In this document: in pieces, positions 18,115-27,457 of the stretch
Position numbering within the stretch: position 1 is the stretch's first letter
Layout: every line of letters starts with the position of its first letter
DNA from: Pseudomonas putida
Lineage (GTDB): Bacteria; Pseudomonadota; Gammaproteobacteria; Pseudomonadales; Pseudomonadaceae
Direction: 5' to 3'
Assembly: GCF_001636055.1 (NCBI RefSeq)
Contig: NZ_CP011789.1
Span: forward strand, 4,960,001-5,024,000
DNA: 64,000 bases
The notes under the pieces: model-generated
The model's input: only the letters and a program-made list of their open reading frames with translations
Databases searched by the model: none
Told to the model about the DNA's origin: nothing
Translations under genes and position numbers: made by a program

Positions 18115-19323
18115 TCAGCCGGCAATGAGCCCATCGGCCCGCAACAGGCTCTCCAGGCAATGCTCCTGTATCCCATAGAACGCCTTGAGCTGGGCGATCT
18201 TCTCCAGCAGTGCGCTGTTATCCCCAGCCTGTCTGCGCTTGACCGCCAGGATCATCTTGTTCTTGTTGGTGTGCTCCAACGAAATGAACTCGAACACCTT
18301 GGTCTCGTAGCCACAGGCTTCCAGGTACAACGCGCGCAGGCTGTCGGTGAGCATCTCGGCCTGCTGGCCCAGGTGCAGCCCGTACTGCAGCATGGGCTGC
18401 AACAGCCCTGGGCTGTGCAGTTGCGGACGGATCTGCTTGTGGCAGCACGGTGAGCACATGATGATCGACGCGCCGCAGCGGATCCCGGTATGGATGGCGT
18501 AGTCGGTGGCGATATCGCAGGCGTGCAGCGCGATCATCACCTCGATGGCATCGGGCACCACGCTGCGCACATCGCCGCACTGGAACTCCAGGCCAGAATG
18601 CTCCAGCCGCGCCGCGGCAGCGTTGCACAGCTCGACCATGTCGGGGCGCAATTCCACGCCGGTCACTTGCGCTTCGCGAGCCAGGGTGTTGCGCAGGTAG
18701 TCATGCATGGCGAAGGTCAGGTAGCCCTTGCCCGAACCGAAGTCGGCGACTCGCAGCACCTGGTCGGCAGTCAGCGGCGCACTGCCCAGGGCATGCGCGA
18801 AGACCTCGATGAACTTGTTGATCTGCTTCCACTTGCGCGACATCGACGGAATCAGCGCACCTTGAGTGTCGGTCACACCCAGATCGCGCAGAAATGGCCG
18901 CGACAGTTCCAGATAGCGTTTCTTCTCACGATCGTGCCCGCCCGCCGCAGCCTCGCGCGGCACCTGGGCGCTGTGACGTTGCAACAGCGGCTTGCCCTTC
19001 TTGCTGAACCCCAGTTGCACCTCGCCTTCGGCGGTGAACAGGTGGGCATTGCGAAAGCTCTCCGGCAACAACTCGGCGACCAGGGCCTGGGCCTGATCCA
19101 GCGGCAGGTTGCGGGTGATGTCGCGGGTCTGGTGACGGTAGACCAGCGACAGGCAGGGCTGACCCTTGATCTGCACTGGCTTGGCGATGATCCGCTGCAG
19201 GCTATGGTCGGCGCCGACATGACGCGCCAGCACCAGCTTGGTCAGGGTTTCGCTGTGCAGGGCATCGCCCAGCAAGGTCAGGAACTGGGCGCGGGCGTCC
19301 GCAGCGGGGGTGGAGGAAGACAT
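18115..19323 (-). CDS. Class I SAM-dependent methyltransferase, Methyltransf_32 type
   Basis: A 402-residue cytosolic methyltransferase. The N-terminal 140 residues form an uncharacterised domain. The Rossmann part then carries SAM motif I VADFGSGKGYLTF near residue 200, VELRPDMVELC (acidic residue after strand 2) and a cysteine-rich signature MCSPCCHKQ near 305. That CSPCCHK block is typical of a family often annotated as Methyltransf_32 or RrmJ-like, whose substrate is not defined. ATG at 19323 is used because the next upstream start adds 32 unconserved residues. Confidence 0.86.
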   Translation of the reverse strand: MSSSTPAADARAQFLTLLGDALHSETLTKLVLARHVGADHSLQRIIAKPVQIKGQPCLSLVYRHQTRDITRNLPLDQAQALVAELLPESFRNAHLFTAEGEVQLGFSKKGKPLLQRHSAQVPREAAAGGHDREKKRYLELSRPFLRDLGVTDTQGALIPSMSRKWKQINKFIEVFAHALGSAPLTADQVLRVADFGSGKGYLTFAMHDYLRNTLAREAQVTGVELRPDMVELCNAAAARLEHSGLEFQCGDVRSVVPDAIEVMIALHACDIATDYAIHTGIRCGASIIMCSPCCHKQIRPQLHSPGLLQPMLQYGLHLGQQAEMLTDSLRALYLEACGYETKVFEFISLEHTNKNKMILAVKRRQAGDNSALLEKIAQLKAFYGIQEHCLESLLRADGLIAG

Positions 19324-19426
19324 GGGAAGGGGGTGCCTCAAGATGCGCAATGGCCGGCATTCTACAGGTTTGCAGGCTTGAGTGGCTGTGCAGGCCCCAT
19401 CGTCGGCCCGCACCGCCACACACTGT

Positions 19427-20044
19427 TCAATCCAGGATCACCAGCTGGTTGGGCAACTGGTTGCGCCGCCGCGTCGGCGGCAGGTGCTGGCTGAGCAACT
19501 CGCCGCAGGCATCGATGCATTCGACGAACCCCTGCAAGGTGCGCCCCGCGCAGACCTGCGCGGTAAAACGTGCCACCAGTTCGGCACGTGCTCGTTCGTC
19601 CAGATGCTGGGCGATGCCCTCGTCCGCCAGGATGGTCACATAGCGCTCCGCCTCGCTGACGAAGATCAACACCCCGGTAGCCCCCTCGGTGCGTTGCAGG
19701 TTTTGCTCACGAAATTGCCGCCGGGCAAGATCGGCGGCACGGCGGTGGCGCAGCACCCGTGGGACCAGCCAGCCGGCCAGGCGCGGGTTACGCAGCAACA
19801 GGCTGAAGGCGATGAAGGTCAGTACCTGGGCGACCAGCAGCCCACGCAGCCCTGGCCACCCCAGCAGCACCTGCACCAATCCGGGGAGCGCCAGCGCCAG
19901 CAGCACGGCCCACAGCAACGGCAGGTACGCATAGTCATCGGCGTGGCGCGCCAGCACCGTCACCAGCTCCGCGTCGGTGCGCTGTTCGGCACGAGCGATG
20001 GCTTCGGCAACCTGGCGTTGTTCGTATTCATTGAGAAGGGTCAT
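19427..20044 (-). CDS. TPM-domain membrane protein
   Basis: A 205-residue protein with two close hydrophobic segments (about 40-85) followed by a TPM (TLP18.3/Psb32/MOLO-1) domain with GVLIFVSEAERYVTILADEG. Related TPM proteins are usually coded with LemA and a second TPM protein, but neither is adjacent here. The gene is a short part of a much longer minus-strand open frame that crosses bglX; ATG at 20044 is chosen because the protein is family-like only from MTLLNEYEQRQVAEAIA. It is divergent from bglX. Role unknown, probably at the membrane. Confidence 0.84.
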   Translation of the reverse strand: MTLLNEYEQRQVAEAIARAEQRTDAELVTVLARHADDYAYLPLLWAVLLALALPGLVQVLLGWPGLRGLLVAQVLTFIAFSLLLRNPRLAGWLVPRVLRHRRAADLARRQFREQNLQRTEGATGVLIFVSEAERYVTILADEGIAQHLDERARAELVARFTAQVCAGRTLQGFVECIDACGELLSQHLPPTRRRNQLPNQLVILD

Positions 20045-20245
20045 GCCTTCGGTCTCTCGATCGTTCTTATAGTTGTTAGCCCGGCACGCGGTCGCGAGAG
20101 TGTATCTCATCGAGCCCCACTTATAAGGCATAATCCGCGGCGACCGCGGGAGGATGGGGGAGCGACCTGTTACACCGCCAGCGGGCCAGACAACAACAGC
20201 CGTCCGAAAAATCGGCCGCGAGCGAACCACTCGACAACGGAATTG

Positions 20246-22537
20246 ATGATGAAACTGTCCTTGCTGGGCCTGGCCATGGGCCTTGCCAGTCAGGCGGCCG
20301 TGGCCGCCACCTCTGCCCCGCCCCTGGAAGACAAGCGGGCCTTCATCGACCATCTGATCAGCCAGATGACCGTCGACGAGAAGATCGGTCAGTTGCGCCT
20401 GATCAGTATCAGCCCGGAAATGCCGCGCGAAAAGATCCGCGAGGAGATCGCCGCCGGTCGCATCGGCGGTACCTTCAACTCGCGCACAGCGCCGGAGAAC
20501 CGGCCGATGCAGGATGCCGCCATGCGCAGCCGCCTGAAGATTCCGATGTTCTTTGCGTACGACACCATCCATGGTGAGCGTACGATCTTCCCGATAAGCC
20601 TGGGCCTGGCAGCGACCTGGGACATGGACGCCATCGCCAAGGTCGGCCGCACCTCGGCCATCGAAGCTTCGGCCGATGCCCTGGACATGACCTTCGCGCC
20701 GATGGTCGACATCGCCCGCGACCCTCGCTGGGGCCGCACCAGCGAGGGCTTCGGCGAAGACACCTACCTCACCTCGAAGATCGGCCAGGTGATGGTCCGC
20801 TCGTTCCAGGGCAAGAGCCCGGCCGAGCCCGACAGCATCATGGCCATCGTCAAGCACTTCGCCCTGTATGGCGCAGTGGAAGGCGGGCGCGACTACAACA
20901 CGGTCGATATGAGCCTGCCGAAAATGTACAACGACTACCTGCCACCCTACCGCGCCAGCCTCGACGCCGGTGCAGGCGGGGTGATGGTGGCGCTGAACTC
21001 GATCAACGGCGTACCGGCCACCTCCAATACCTGGCTGATGAACGATCTGCTGCGCAAGGAGTGGGGCTTCAAGGGCGTGACCATCAGCGACCACGGCGCC
21101 ATCCAGGAGCTGATCCGCCACGGCGTCGCCCGCGACGGCCGCGAGGCGGCGAAGCTGGCGATCAAGGCCGGCATCGACATGAGCATGAACGACACCCTCT
21201 ACGGCCAGGAACTGCCGGGCCTGCTCAAGTCCGGTGAAGTGACCCAGGCCGAGCTCGACCAGGCGGTACGCGAAGTGCTGGGCGCCAAGTACGACATGGG
21301 TCTGTTCAAGAACCCCTACGTGCGCATCGGCAAGCCCGAGACCGATCTCAAGGACTACTACGGCGACGACCGCCTGCACCGTGAGGCCGCCCGCGACGTG
21401 GCACGGCGCAGCCTGGTGCTGCTGGAGAACAAGAACCAGGCCCTGCCGCTGAAGAAGGCCGGCACCATCGCCCTGGTCGGCCCACTGGCCGATGCCCCGA
21501 TCGACATGATGGGCAGTTGGGCTGCCGACGGCCGCCCCGAACATTCGGTGACGGTTCGCGAAGGCCTGCGTCGCGCCACCGAAGGCAAGGCCAAGGTCAT
21601 CTACGCCAAGGGTTCGAACATCACCGGCGACAAGGCGATCTTCGACTACCTGAACTTCCTCAACTTCGCGGCGCCAGAAATCATCGACGATCCGCGCCCG
21701 GCCGCCGTGCTGATCGATGAAGCGGTCAAGGCCGCCAAGCAATCGGACGTGGTAGTGGCGGTGGTGGGTGAGTCGCGCGGCATGTCCCACGAGTCATCCA
21801 GCCGCACCACCCTGGAGATTCCGGCAGTACAGCGCGAGCTGATCAAGGCGCTCAAAGCCACCGGCAAACCCCTGGTGCTGGTGCTGATGAACGGCCGCCC
21901 GCTGTCGATCGCCTGGGAGCGCGAGCAGGCCGATGCCATCCTCGAAACCTGGTTCAGCGGCACCGAAGGCGGCAACGCCATCGCCGATGTGCTGTTCGGT
22001 GACTACAACCCATCCGGCAAGCTGGCCATCACCTTCCCGCGGTCGGTCGGGCAGATCCCGATGTACTACAACCACCTGAGCATCGGTCGCCCGTTCACCC
22101 CGGGCAAGCCGGGCAACTACACCTCGCAGTACTTCGAGGAGCCCAATGGCCCGCTGTATCCGTTCGGTTACGGCCTGAGCTACAGCACCTTCGAGCTCTC
22201 GGATCTTGCGCTGTCGAAGACCGCGCTCAAGCGCGGTGACAACCTGCAGGCCGAAGTGACGGTGAAGAACACCGGCAAGGTCGATGGCGAAACCGTGGTG
22301 CAGCTGTACATCCAGGATGTCAGCGCTTCGATGAGCCGTCCGGTGAAAGAGCTGAAGAACTTCCAGAAGGTGCTGCTCAAGGCGGGCGAGTCCCGAACCT
22401 TGACCTTCCGCATCAGCGAGGATGACCTGAAGTTCTACAATGGCCAGCTCCAGCATGTGGCCGAGCCTGGGCAGTTCAACGTCCAGATCGGACTGGACTC
22501 GCAGGCCGTGCAGCAGCAGAGCTTCGAGTTGCTGTAG
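20246..22537 (+). CDS. bglX: Periplasmic beta-glucosidase, GH3
   Basis: Cleaves terminal beta-D-glucose from short glucosides in the periplasm. The 763-residue protein has a signal peptide (ending QAAVAA, about residue 22), the GH3 N-terminal barrel with the nucleophile Asp282 in GVTISDHGAIQEL (E. coli BglX Asp287 in the same context), the GH3 C-terminal sandwich, and a fibronectin III-like domain from about 665. It shows FAYDTIHGERTIFPISLGLAA and LYPFGYGLSYSTFELSDLAL. Adjacent ATG codons at 20246 and 20249 make the exact start uncertain by one residue. An inverted REP pair follows. Confidence 0.96.
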   Translation: MMKLSLLGLAMGLASQAAVAATSAPPLEDKRAFIDHLISQMTVDEKIGQLRLISISPEMPREKIREEIAAGRIGGTFNSRTAPENRPMQDAAMRSRLKIPMFFAYDTIHGERTIFPISLGLAATWDMDAIAKVGRTSAIEASADALDMTFAPMVDIARDPRWGRTSEGFGEDTYLTSKIGQVMVRSFQGKSPAEPDSIMAIVKHFALYGAVEGGRDYNTVDMSLPKMYNDYLPPYRASLDAGAGGVMVALNSINGVPATSNTWLMNDLLRKEWGFKGVTISDHGAIQELIRHGVARDGREAAKLAIKAGIDMSMNDTLYGQELPGLLKSGEVTQAELDQAVREVLGAKYDMGLFKNPYVRIGKPETDLKDYYGDDRLHREAARDVARRSLVLLENKNQALPLKKAGTIALVGPLADAPIDMMGSWAADGRPEHSVTVREGLRRATEGKAKVIYAKGSNITGDKAIFDYLNFLNFAAPEIIDDPRPAAVLIDEAVKAAKQSDVVVAVVGESRGMSHESSSRTTLEIPAVQRELIKALKATGKPLVLVLMNGRPLSIAWEREQADAILETWFSGTEGGNAIADVLFGDYNPSGKLAITFPRSVGQIPMYYNHLSIGRPFTPGKPGNYTSQYFEEPNGPLYPFGYGLSYSTFELSDLALSKTALKRGDNLQAEVTVKNTGKVDGETVVQLYIQDVSASMSRPVKELKNFQKVLLKAGESRTLTFRISEDDLKFYNGQLQHVAEPGQFNVQIGLDSQAVQQQSFELL

Positions 22538-22545
22538 ACCGCTGC

Positions 22546-22623
22546 GGCCACTGCGCGGGCACGCCCGCTCCCACAGGGTCGGATGTGCTCTTGTGGGAGC
22601 GGGTTTACCCGCGAAGGGGCCGG
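22546..22623. repeat. Inverted REP pair between bglX and the sensor kinase
   Basis: The left copy contains GCGCGGGCACGCCCGCTCCC and the right copy CTTGTGGGAGCGGGTTTACC in opposite orientation. Together they form a large hairpin immediately after bglX, probably its 3' end. Confidence 0.85.
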
Positions 22624-22653
22624 CACTTTAAACAGAACGCCCGGACCCGCACC

Positions 22654-24411
22654 ATGCCCTCACCCTTCCGCGCACTGCGCCTGGCCCTGATCATTCTGCT
22701 GATCCTGGTCGGCACTGCCCTCAGCGCCAGTTGGGCGATGCACCACGCCAAGCGCCAGGCGATGCAGACCGACGCACGCCGGGCCAGCGAGCAATTGACC
22801 CTCTACGCCAATGGCCTGCACACGCTCATCGAACGCTACCGTGCCCTGCCCGCCGTCCTGGCGCTGGACCCGGAGCTGATCGACGCCCTGCGCGGCCCGG
22901 TCGGCGAATCGCTGCAGGATGCGCTGAACCGCAAGCTCGAACGCATCAACGGTGCCGCCAACTCCTCGACCCTCGAACTGCTCGACCGCACCGGTCTCGC
23001 CGTGGCAGCCAGCAACTGGCGCCTGCCGACCACGTACGTCGGCTCCAACTATGGCTTTCGCCCCTATTTCAAGCAGACCCGCAGCCAGGGCACCGGCAGC
23101 TTCTACGCCGTCGGCGTGACCAGCGGCGTGCCGGGCTATTTCCTGTCCAGCGCAGTGAACGACGAGCACGGACGCTTCCTTGGTGCCATGGTGGTCAAGC
23201 TGGAGTTCCCCGAGCTTGAACGCGAATGGCGCCTGGGCAGCGACATCCTGCTGGTCAGCGATGCGCGCGGGATCATCTTCATCGCCAACCAGAACGGCTG
23301 GCGCTATCGCGAGCTGCAGCCCTTGACCGCCGCAGACCGCGCTGAGCTGGCCGAAACCCGCCAGTACGACAAACAGCCCCTGGTCCCTCTGCAGCACCAG
23401 TTGCTGACCCGTTTCGACGAACGCAGCACGTTCAGCCGCGTGCAGGGGCCGGACGGTAGCGCCGACTATCTGTGGGAGAGCTTGCCGCTGGCCACCGAAG
23501 GCTGGACCCTGCATCTGCTGCGCAAGCCGCAGGTCAGCGAGGATGCCCGCAACGCGGCGTTGTCTGGCGCCGCGGTGTGGTTGAGCCTGGTGTTCGCCGT
23601 GCTGTTCGTCAGCCAGCGCCTGCGCATCGCCCGCCTGCGCCAACGCAGCCGCGAAGAGCTGACGCGCCTGGTCGAGGAGCGCACACGCGAGTTGCGCACT
23701 GCCCAGGAAGGCCTGGTGCAGTCGGCCAAGTTGGCGGCGCTGGGGCAGATGTCGGCGGCGCTGGCCCATGAGATCAACCAGCCGTTGACCACCCAGCGCA
23801 TGCAACTGGAAACCCTGCGCCTGCTGCTCGACCATGGCCGCCATGAACAGGCGCGTCAGGCGCTGGAGCCGCTGGAGCAGATGCTCACGCGCATGGCCGC
23901 CCTCACCGGCCACCTCAAGACCTTCGCACGCAATAGCCCAGGCGGGCTGCGCGAGCGTCTTGATCTGGCCACCGTGGTCGACCAGGCCCTGCACCTGCTC
24001 GACACCCGCATTCGCGGCGAGCAGGTCGAGGTGGCGCTGTACCTGGCGCGTCCTGCGTGGGTGCGCGGCGACGCGATCCGCCTTGAACAGGTGCTGATCA
24101 ACCTGCTGCACAACGCCCTCGACGCCATGGCCGACAAGCGCTACAAACGTCTGGAGATCCGTATCGAAGCCGAGGACGAACGCTGGCACCTGAGCGTGCT
24201 CGACTCCGGTGGCGGCATCAAGGATGCCGACCTGGCCCGCGTCTTCGACCCCTTCTTCACCACCAAGCCGGTGGGCGAAGGGCTGGGCCTGGGCCTGGCG
24301 ATTTCCTATGGCATCGTTCATGAAGCCGGCGGCCAGTTGCAGGTCGAAAACCTGCCTGGCGGTGCCCGCTTCAGCCTTACCCTGCCCCGCGACCTGGAGC
24401 CTGCATGTTGA
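22654..24411 (+). CDS. dctB: DctB/MifS-type sensor histidine kinase
   Basis: An inner-membrane kinase, 585 residues, predicted to sense extracellular C4- or C5-dicarboxylates. It has a membrane segment at about 10-30, a periplasmic double-Cache-like sensor to about 300 (with GSNYGFRPYFKQTRSQGTG), a second membrane segment (about 310-330), a coiled linker RSREELTRLVEERTRELR, the phosphoacceptor His372 in ALAHEINQPL, and an ATPase domain with N box NLLHNALDAM and G boxes DSGGGIKD and GLGLGLAIS. It overlaps the regulator gene by seven bases. The partner and downstream permease support the dicarboxylate role. Confidence 0.9.
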   Translation: MPSPFRALRLALIILLILVGTALSASWAMHHAKRQAMQTDARRASEQLTLYANGLHTLIERYRALPAVLALDPELIDALRGPVGESLQDALNRKLERINGAANSSTLELLDRTGLAVAASNWRLPTTYVGSNYGFRPYFKQTRSQGTGSFYAVGVTSGVPGYFLSSAVNDEHGRFLGAMVVKLEFPELEREWRLGSDILLVSDARGIIFIANQNGWRYRELQPLTAADRAELAETRQYDKQPLVPLQHQLLTRFDERSTFSRVQGPDGSADYLWESLPLATEGWTLHLLRKPQVSEDARNAALSGAAVWLSLVFAVLFVSQRLRIARLRQRSREELTRLVEERTRELRTAQEGLVQSAKLAALGQMSAALAHEINQPLTTQRMQLETLRLLLDHGRHEQARQALEPLEQMLTRMAALTGHLKTFARNSPGGLRERLDLATVVDQALHLLDTRIRGEQVEVALYLARPAWVRGDAIRLEQVLINLLHNALDAMADKRYKRLEIRIEAEDERWHLSVLDSGGGIKDADLARVFDPFFTTKPVGEGLGLGLAISYGIVHEAGGQLQVENLPGGARFSLTLPRDLEPAC

Positions 24412-25742
24412 ATTCAGTGATCGTCGTCGACGACGAAGCCAGCATCCGCACCGCGGTGGAGCAATGGCTGAGCCTGTCCGGCTTCAGCGTGCAGTTGTTC
24501 GCCCGCGCAGAGGAATGTCTCGCGCAACTGCCACAGCACTTCCCCGGCGTGGTTATCAGCGATGTGCGCATGCCGGGCATGGATGGCCTGCAACTGCTCG
24601 AGCACCTGCAGGCGCAAGACCCTGACCTGCCGGTGATCCTGCTCACCGGTCACGGCGATGTGCCGATGGCAGTGGAAGCCATGCGCAAGGGTGCCTACGA
24701 CTTCCTGGAAAAACCCTTCACCCCGCAGCACTTGCTGGGCAGCCTGCGCCGCGCCCTGGACAAGCGCCAACTGGTGCTGGAAAACCGCGCGCTGCACCAG
24801 CAGGCCGACCTCAAGGAACGGCTGCAAGCGACCCTGCTGGGGATGTCCCAGGGCCTGCAACAGTTGCGTCGGCAGGTACTGGAACTGGCGGGGTTGCCAG
24901 TCAATGTGCTGATCCGCGGCGAAACCGGCAGCGGCAAGGAGCGCGTGGCGCGATGCCTGCACGACTTCGGCCCACGCGCCGACAAACCCTTCGTCGCCCT
25001 CAATTGCGCGGCAATCCCCGAAGCCCTGTTCGAGGCCGAGCTGTTCGGCCATGAGAGCGGCGCCTTCACCGGCGCCCAGGGCAAACGCATCGGCAAGCTG
25101 GAATATGCCAACGGCGGCACGGTATTTCTCGACGAGATCGAAAGCATGCCACTGGCCCAGCAGGCCAAGTTGCTGCGGGTGATTCAGGAGCAGAAACTCG
25201 AACGCCTGGGTGCCAACCAGAGCATCAGCGTCGACTTGCGCATCATCGCCGCGACCAAACCCGATCTGCTCGACGAGGCTCGCGCCGGGCGATTTCGCGA
25301 AGACCTGGCGTACCGCCTGAACGTTGCCGAACTGCGTCTGGCGCCACTGCGCGAGCGGCGCGAGGACATCCCGCTGCTGTTCGAGCATTTCGTCCGTACC
25401 GCCGCCGAGCGCCTGGGGCGCAGCAGCACACCGCCGCTTTCAGGCGCGCAACTGGCACAACTGCTGGCCCATGACTGGCCGGGCAATGTGCGCGAGCTGG
25501 CCAATGCCGCCGAGCGCCATGCGCTGGGGCTGGGTTCATCGAGCATCGAGGTGGCGCCGGGAGGTCAGTCGCTGAGCGAACAAATGGAGGCGTTCGAGCT
25601 GCAATGCCTGCGCGCCGCGCTGCGTCAGCACAAGGGCGAGATCAAAGGGGTCATGGAGACGCTGCAACTGCCGCGGCGTACGCTGAACGAGAAGATGCAG
25701 CGCCATGGCCTGATGCGCGAGGATTTTATCGAGCGCGAATGA
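24405..25742 (+). CDS. dctD: DctD/MifR-type sigma-54 response regulator
   Basis: Activates sigma-54 promoters when phosphorylated by the adjacent kinase. The 445 residues comprise a receiver domain with phospho-acceptor Asp53 (ISDVRMPG); an AAA+ domain with Walker A GETGSGKE (172-179), the sigma-54 contact loop GAFTGA (219-224) and Walker B TVFLDEIE; and a short Fis-type DNA-binding end near 405-440 (LPRRTLNEKMQRHG). A sigma-54 promoter precedes the next gene, an MFS permease, which is its likely target. Confidence 0.94.
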   Translation: MLNSVIVVDDEASIRTAVEQWLSLSGFSVQLFARAEECLAQLPQHFPGVVISDVRMPGMDGLQLLEHLQAQDPDLPVILLTGHGDVPMAVEAMRKGAYDFLEKPFTPQHLLGSLRRALDKRQLVLENRALHQQADLKERLQATLLGMSQGLQQLRRQVLELAGLPVNVLIRGETGSGKERVARCLHDFGPRADKPFVALNCAAIPEALFEAELFGHESGAFTGAQGKRIGKLEYANGGTVFLDEIESMPLAQQAKLLRVIQEQKLERLGANQSISVDLRIIAATKPDLLDEARAGRFREDLAYRLNVAELRLAPLRERREDIPLLFEHFVRTAAERLGRSSTPPLSGAQLAQLLAHDWPGNVRELANAAERHALGLGSSSIEVAPGGQSLSEQMEAFELQCLRAALRQHKGEIKGVMETLQLPRRTLNEKMQRHGLMREDFIERE

Positions 25743-25822
25743 GCGGAATCTTGCCGATCAAAAGCTGCCAATAGGCGGGTTACCGCTCATATGGCCTGTG
25801 TCTGGCCGGTGCAAGCAGCGCG

Positions 25823-25850
25823 GCTGTTCGCGGGCAAGCCCGCTCTACGG
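25823..25850. repeat. REP palindrome copy
   Basis: GCTGTTCGCGGGCAAGCCCG followed by CTCTACGG, a slightly truncated copy between dctD and the permease promoter. Confidence 0.8.
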
Positions 25851-25944
25851 ATACAGTGCAGGCCTTGATCCATCGCGTTTCTGGGGCGCTGGCATGCCCA
25901 AGGATGGGGCGGCCGACACCTCATTCGGATCGTTACGCCCTCAT

Positions 25945-25961
25945 TTGGCACAGCTTCTGCA
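25945..25961 (+). promoter_or_regulatory. Sigma-54 (-24/-12) promoter of the MFS permease
   Basis: TTGGCACAGCTTCTGCA has the GG and GC elements with exactly ten bases between them, as the -24/-12 consensus requires. It lies 60 bases upstream of the permease ATG and downstream of a sigma-54 activator gene, so DctD control is likely. Confidence 0.82.
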
Positions 25962-26020
25962 AAACCCTTCTCAAGCCGCGGTCCCGCGCGCCTCACAAAA
26001 ACAACGAGAAGGTATCCCTG

Positions 26021-27340
26021 ATGGATAACGCCACCACCCTGCCCGCCGGGGCGGCCACTGCGCCCGCCGCGGAAAAAACCACCGCCAGTCGTCTCAAGTC
26101 GATCTTCAGCGGTTCGATCGGCAACATGGTCGAATGGTACGACTGGTACGTCTACGCCGCATTCTCGCTGTACTTCGCCAAAGCCTTCTTCCCCGCTGGC
26201 GACACCACCGCACAACTGCTCAACACCGCCGCGATCTTCGCAGTGGGCTTCCTGATGCGCCCGATCGGTGGCTGGCTGATGGGGCTGTACGCCGACCGCA
26301 AGGGCCGCAAGGCTGCGCTGATGGCTTCGGTACTGCTGATGTGCGCAGGCTCGCTGGTCATCGCCCTGACGCCGGGCTATGAAACCATCGGCGTCGCCGC
26401 GCCTATCCTGCTGGTGATCGCACGCCTGATGCAGGGTCTGTCGGTCGGCGGTGAATATGGCACCTCGGCCACCTACCTCAGCGAGATGGCCAGCAAGGAA
26501 CGCCGTGGCTTCTTCTCCAGTTTCCAGTACGTCACCCTGATTTCCGGCCAGCTCATCGCCCTGGCGGTGCTGATCATCCTGCAGAACGTGCTGACCACCG
26601 AACAGCTGTATGCCTGGGGCTGGCGTGTGCCCTTCGTGATCGGCGCGCTGTGTGCGGTGGTTGCGCTGTACCTGCGCCGTGGGATGGAAGAGACCGCTTC
26701 CTTCACCAAGAAGGAGAAGTCCAAGGAAAGCCTGATGCGCACCCTGATGCGCCACCCCAAGGAGCTGATGACCGTCGTCGGCCTGACCATGGGCGGCACC
26801 CTGGCCTTCTACACCTACACCACCTACATGCAGAAGTACCTGGTCAACACCGTCGGCATGAGCATCAGCGACTCGACCACCATCTCGGCGGCCACGCTGT
26901 TCCTGTTCATGTGCCTGCAGCCGGTGATCGGCGGGCTGTCCGACAAGATCGGCCGGCGCCCGATCCTCATCGCCTTCGGCGTGCTGGGCACCCTGTTCAC
27001 CGTACCGATCCTCAGCACCCTGCACACCATCCAGAGCTGGTGGGGCGCCTTCTTCCTGATCATGGCGGCGCTGATCATCGTCAGTGGCTACACCTCGATC
27101 AACGCCGTGGTGAAGGCCGAGCTGTTCCCCACCGAGATCCGCGCCCTGGGCGTTGGCCTGCCCTACGCACTGACCGTGTCGATCTTCGGCGGCACCGCCG
27201 AGTACGTGGCGCTGTGGTTCAAGAGCGCCGGCATGGAAACCGGCTTCTACTGGTACGTCACCGGCTGCATCGCCTGCTCGCTGCTGGTCTACGCGACCAT
27301 GAAGGACACCAAGCAGCACTCGCGCATCACCACTGATTGA
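26021..27340 (+). CDS. MFS dicarboxylate/alpha-ketoglutarate permease (KgtP type)
   Basis: A proton-coupled inner-membrane importer of 439 residues and 12 helices, in the metabolite:H+ symporter group. The signature [20 protein letters not shown] lies between helices 2 and 3, preceded by [30 protein letters not shown] marks helices 4-5. It is closely similar to the window's second copy, PcaT. Transcription from a sigma-54 promoter under the neighbouring DctB/DctD pair points to succinate-like or 2-oxoglutarate substrates. A strong terminator follows. The exact substrate is inferred. Confidence 0.88.
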   Translation: MDNATTLPAGAATAPAAEKTTASRLKSIFSGSIGNMVEWYDWYVYAAFSLYFAKAFFPAGDTTAQLLNTAAIFAVGFLMRPIGGWLMGLYADRKGRKAALMASVLLMCAGSLVIALTPGYETIGVAAPILLVIARLMQGLSVGGEYGTSATYLSEMASKERRGFFSSFQYVTLISGQLIALAVLIILQNVLTTEQLYAWGWRVPFVIGALCAVVALYLRRGMEETASFTKKEKSKESLMRTLMRHPKELMTVVGLTMGGTLAFYTYTTYMQKYLVNTVGMSISDSTTISAATLFLFMCLQPVIGGLSDKIGRRPILIAFGVLGTLFTVPILSTLHTIQSWWGAFFLIMAALIIVSGYTSINAVVKAELFPTEIRALGVGLPYALTVSIFGGTAEYVALWFKSAGMETGFYWYVTGCIACSLLVYATMKDTKQHSRITTD

Positions 27341-27360
27341 TTCTGCGTTCGCTGTAATTG

Positions 27361-27393
27361 AAAAGGGTCGTTCCGGTGGAACGGCCCTTTTTT
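27361..27393 (+). terminator. Intrinsic terminator of the permease gene
   Basis: AAAAGGGTCGTTCC and GGAACGGCCCTTTTTT form a long stem with a GGT-containing loop and a T-run, 20 bases after the stop. Confidence 0.88.
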
Positions 27394-27457
27394 GCGGCCG
27401 CAAAAAAGCTCTGCTGCGGGCATTTGTACCGTTCGCGTCAGTCCTTTTTTCTGGAGG

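Noticed and set aside
20045..21790. Long minus-strand extension of the TPM frame across bglX
   Set aside because: Only the last 205 residues look like a TPM protein; the rest is antisense of bglX, which has full GH3 motifs.
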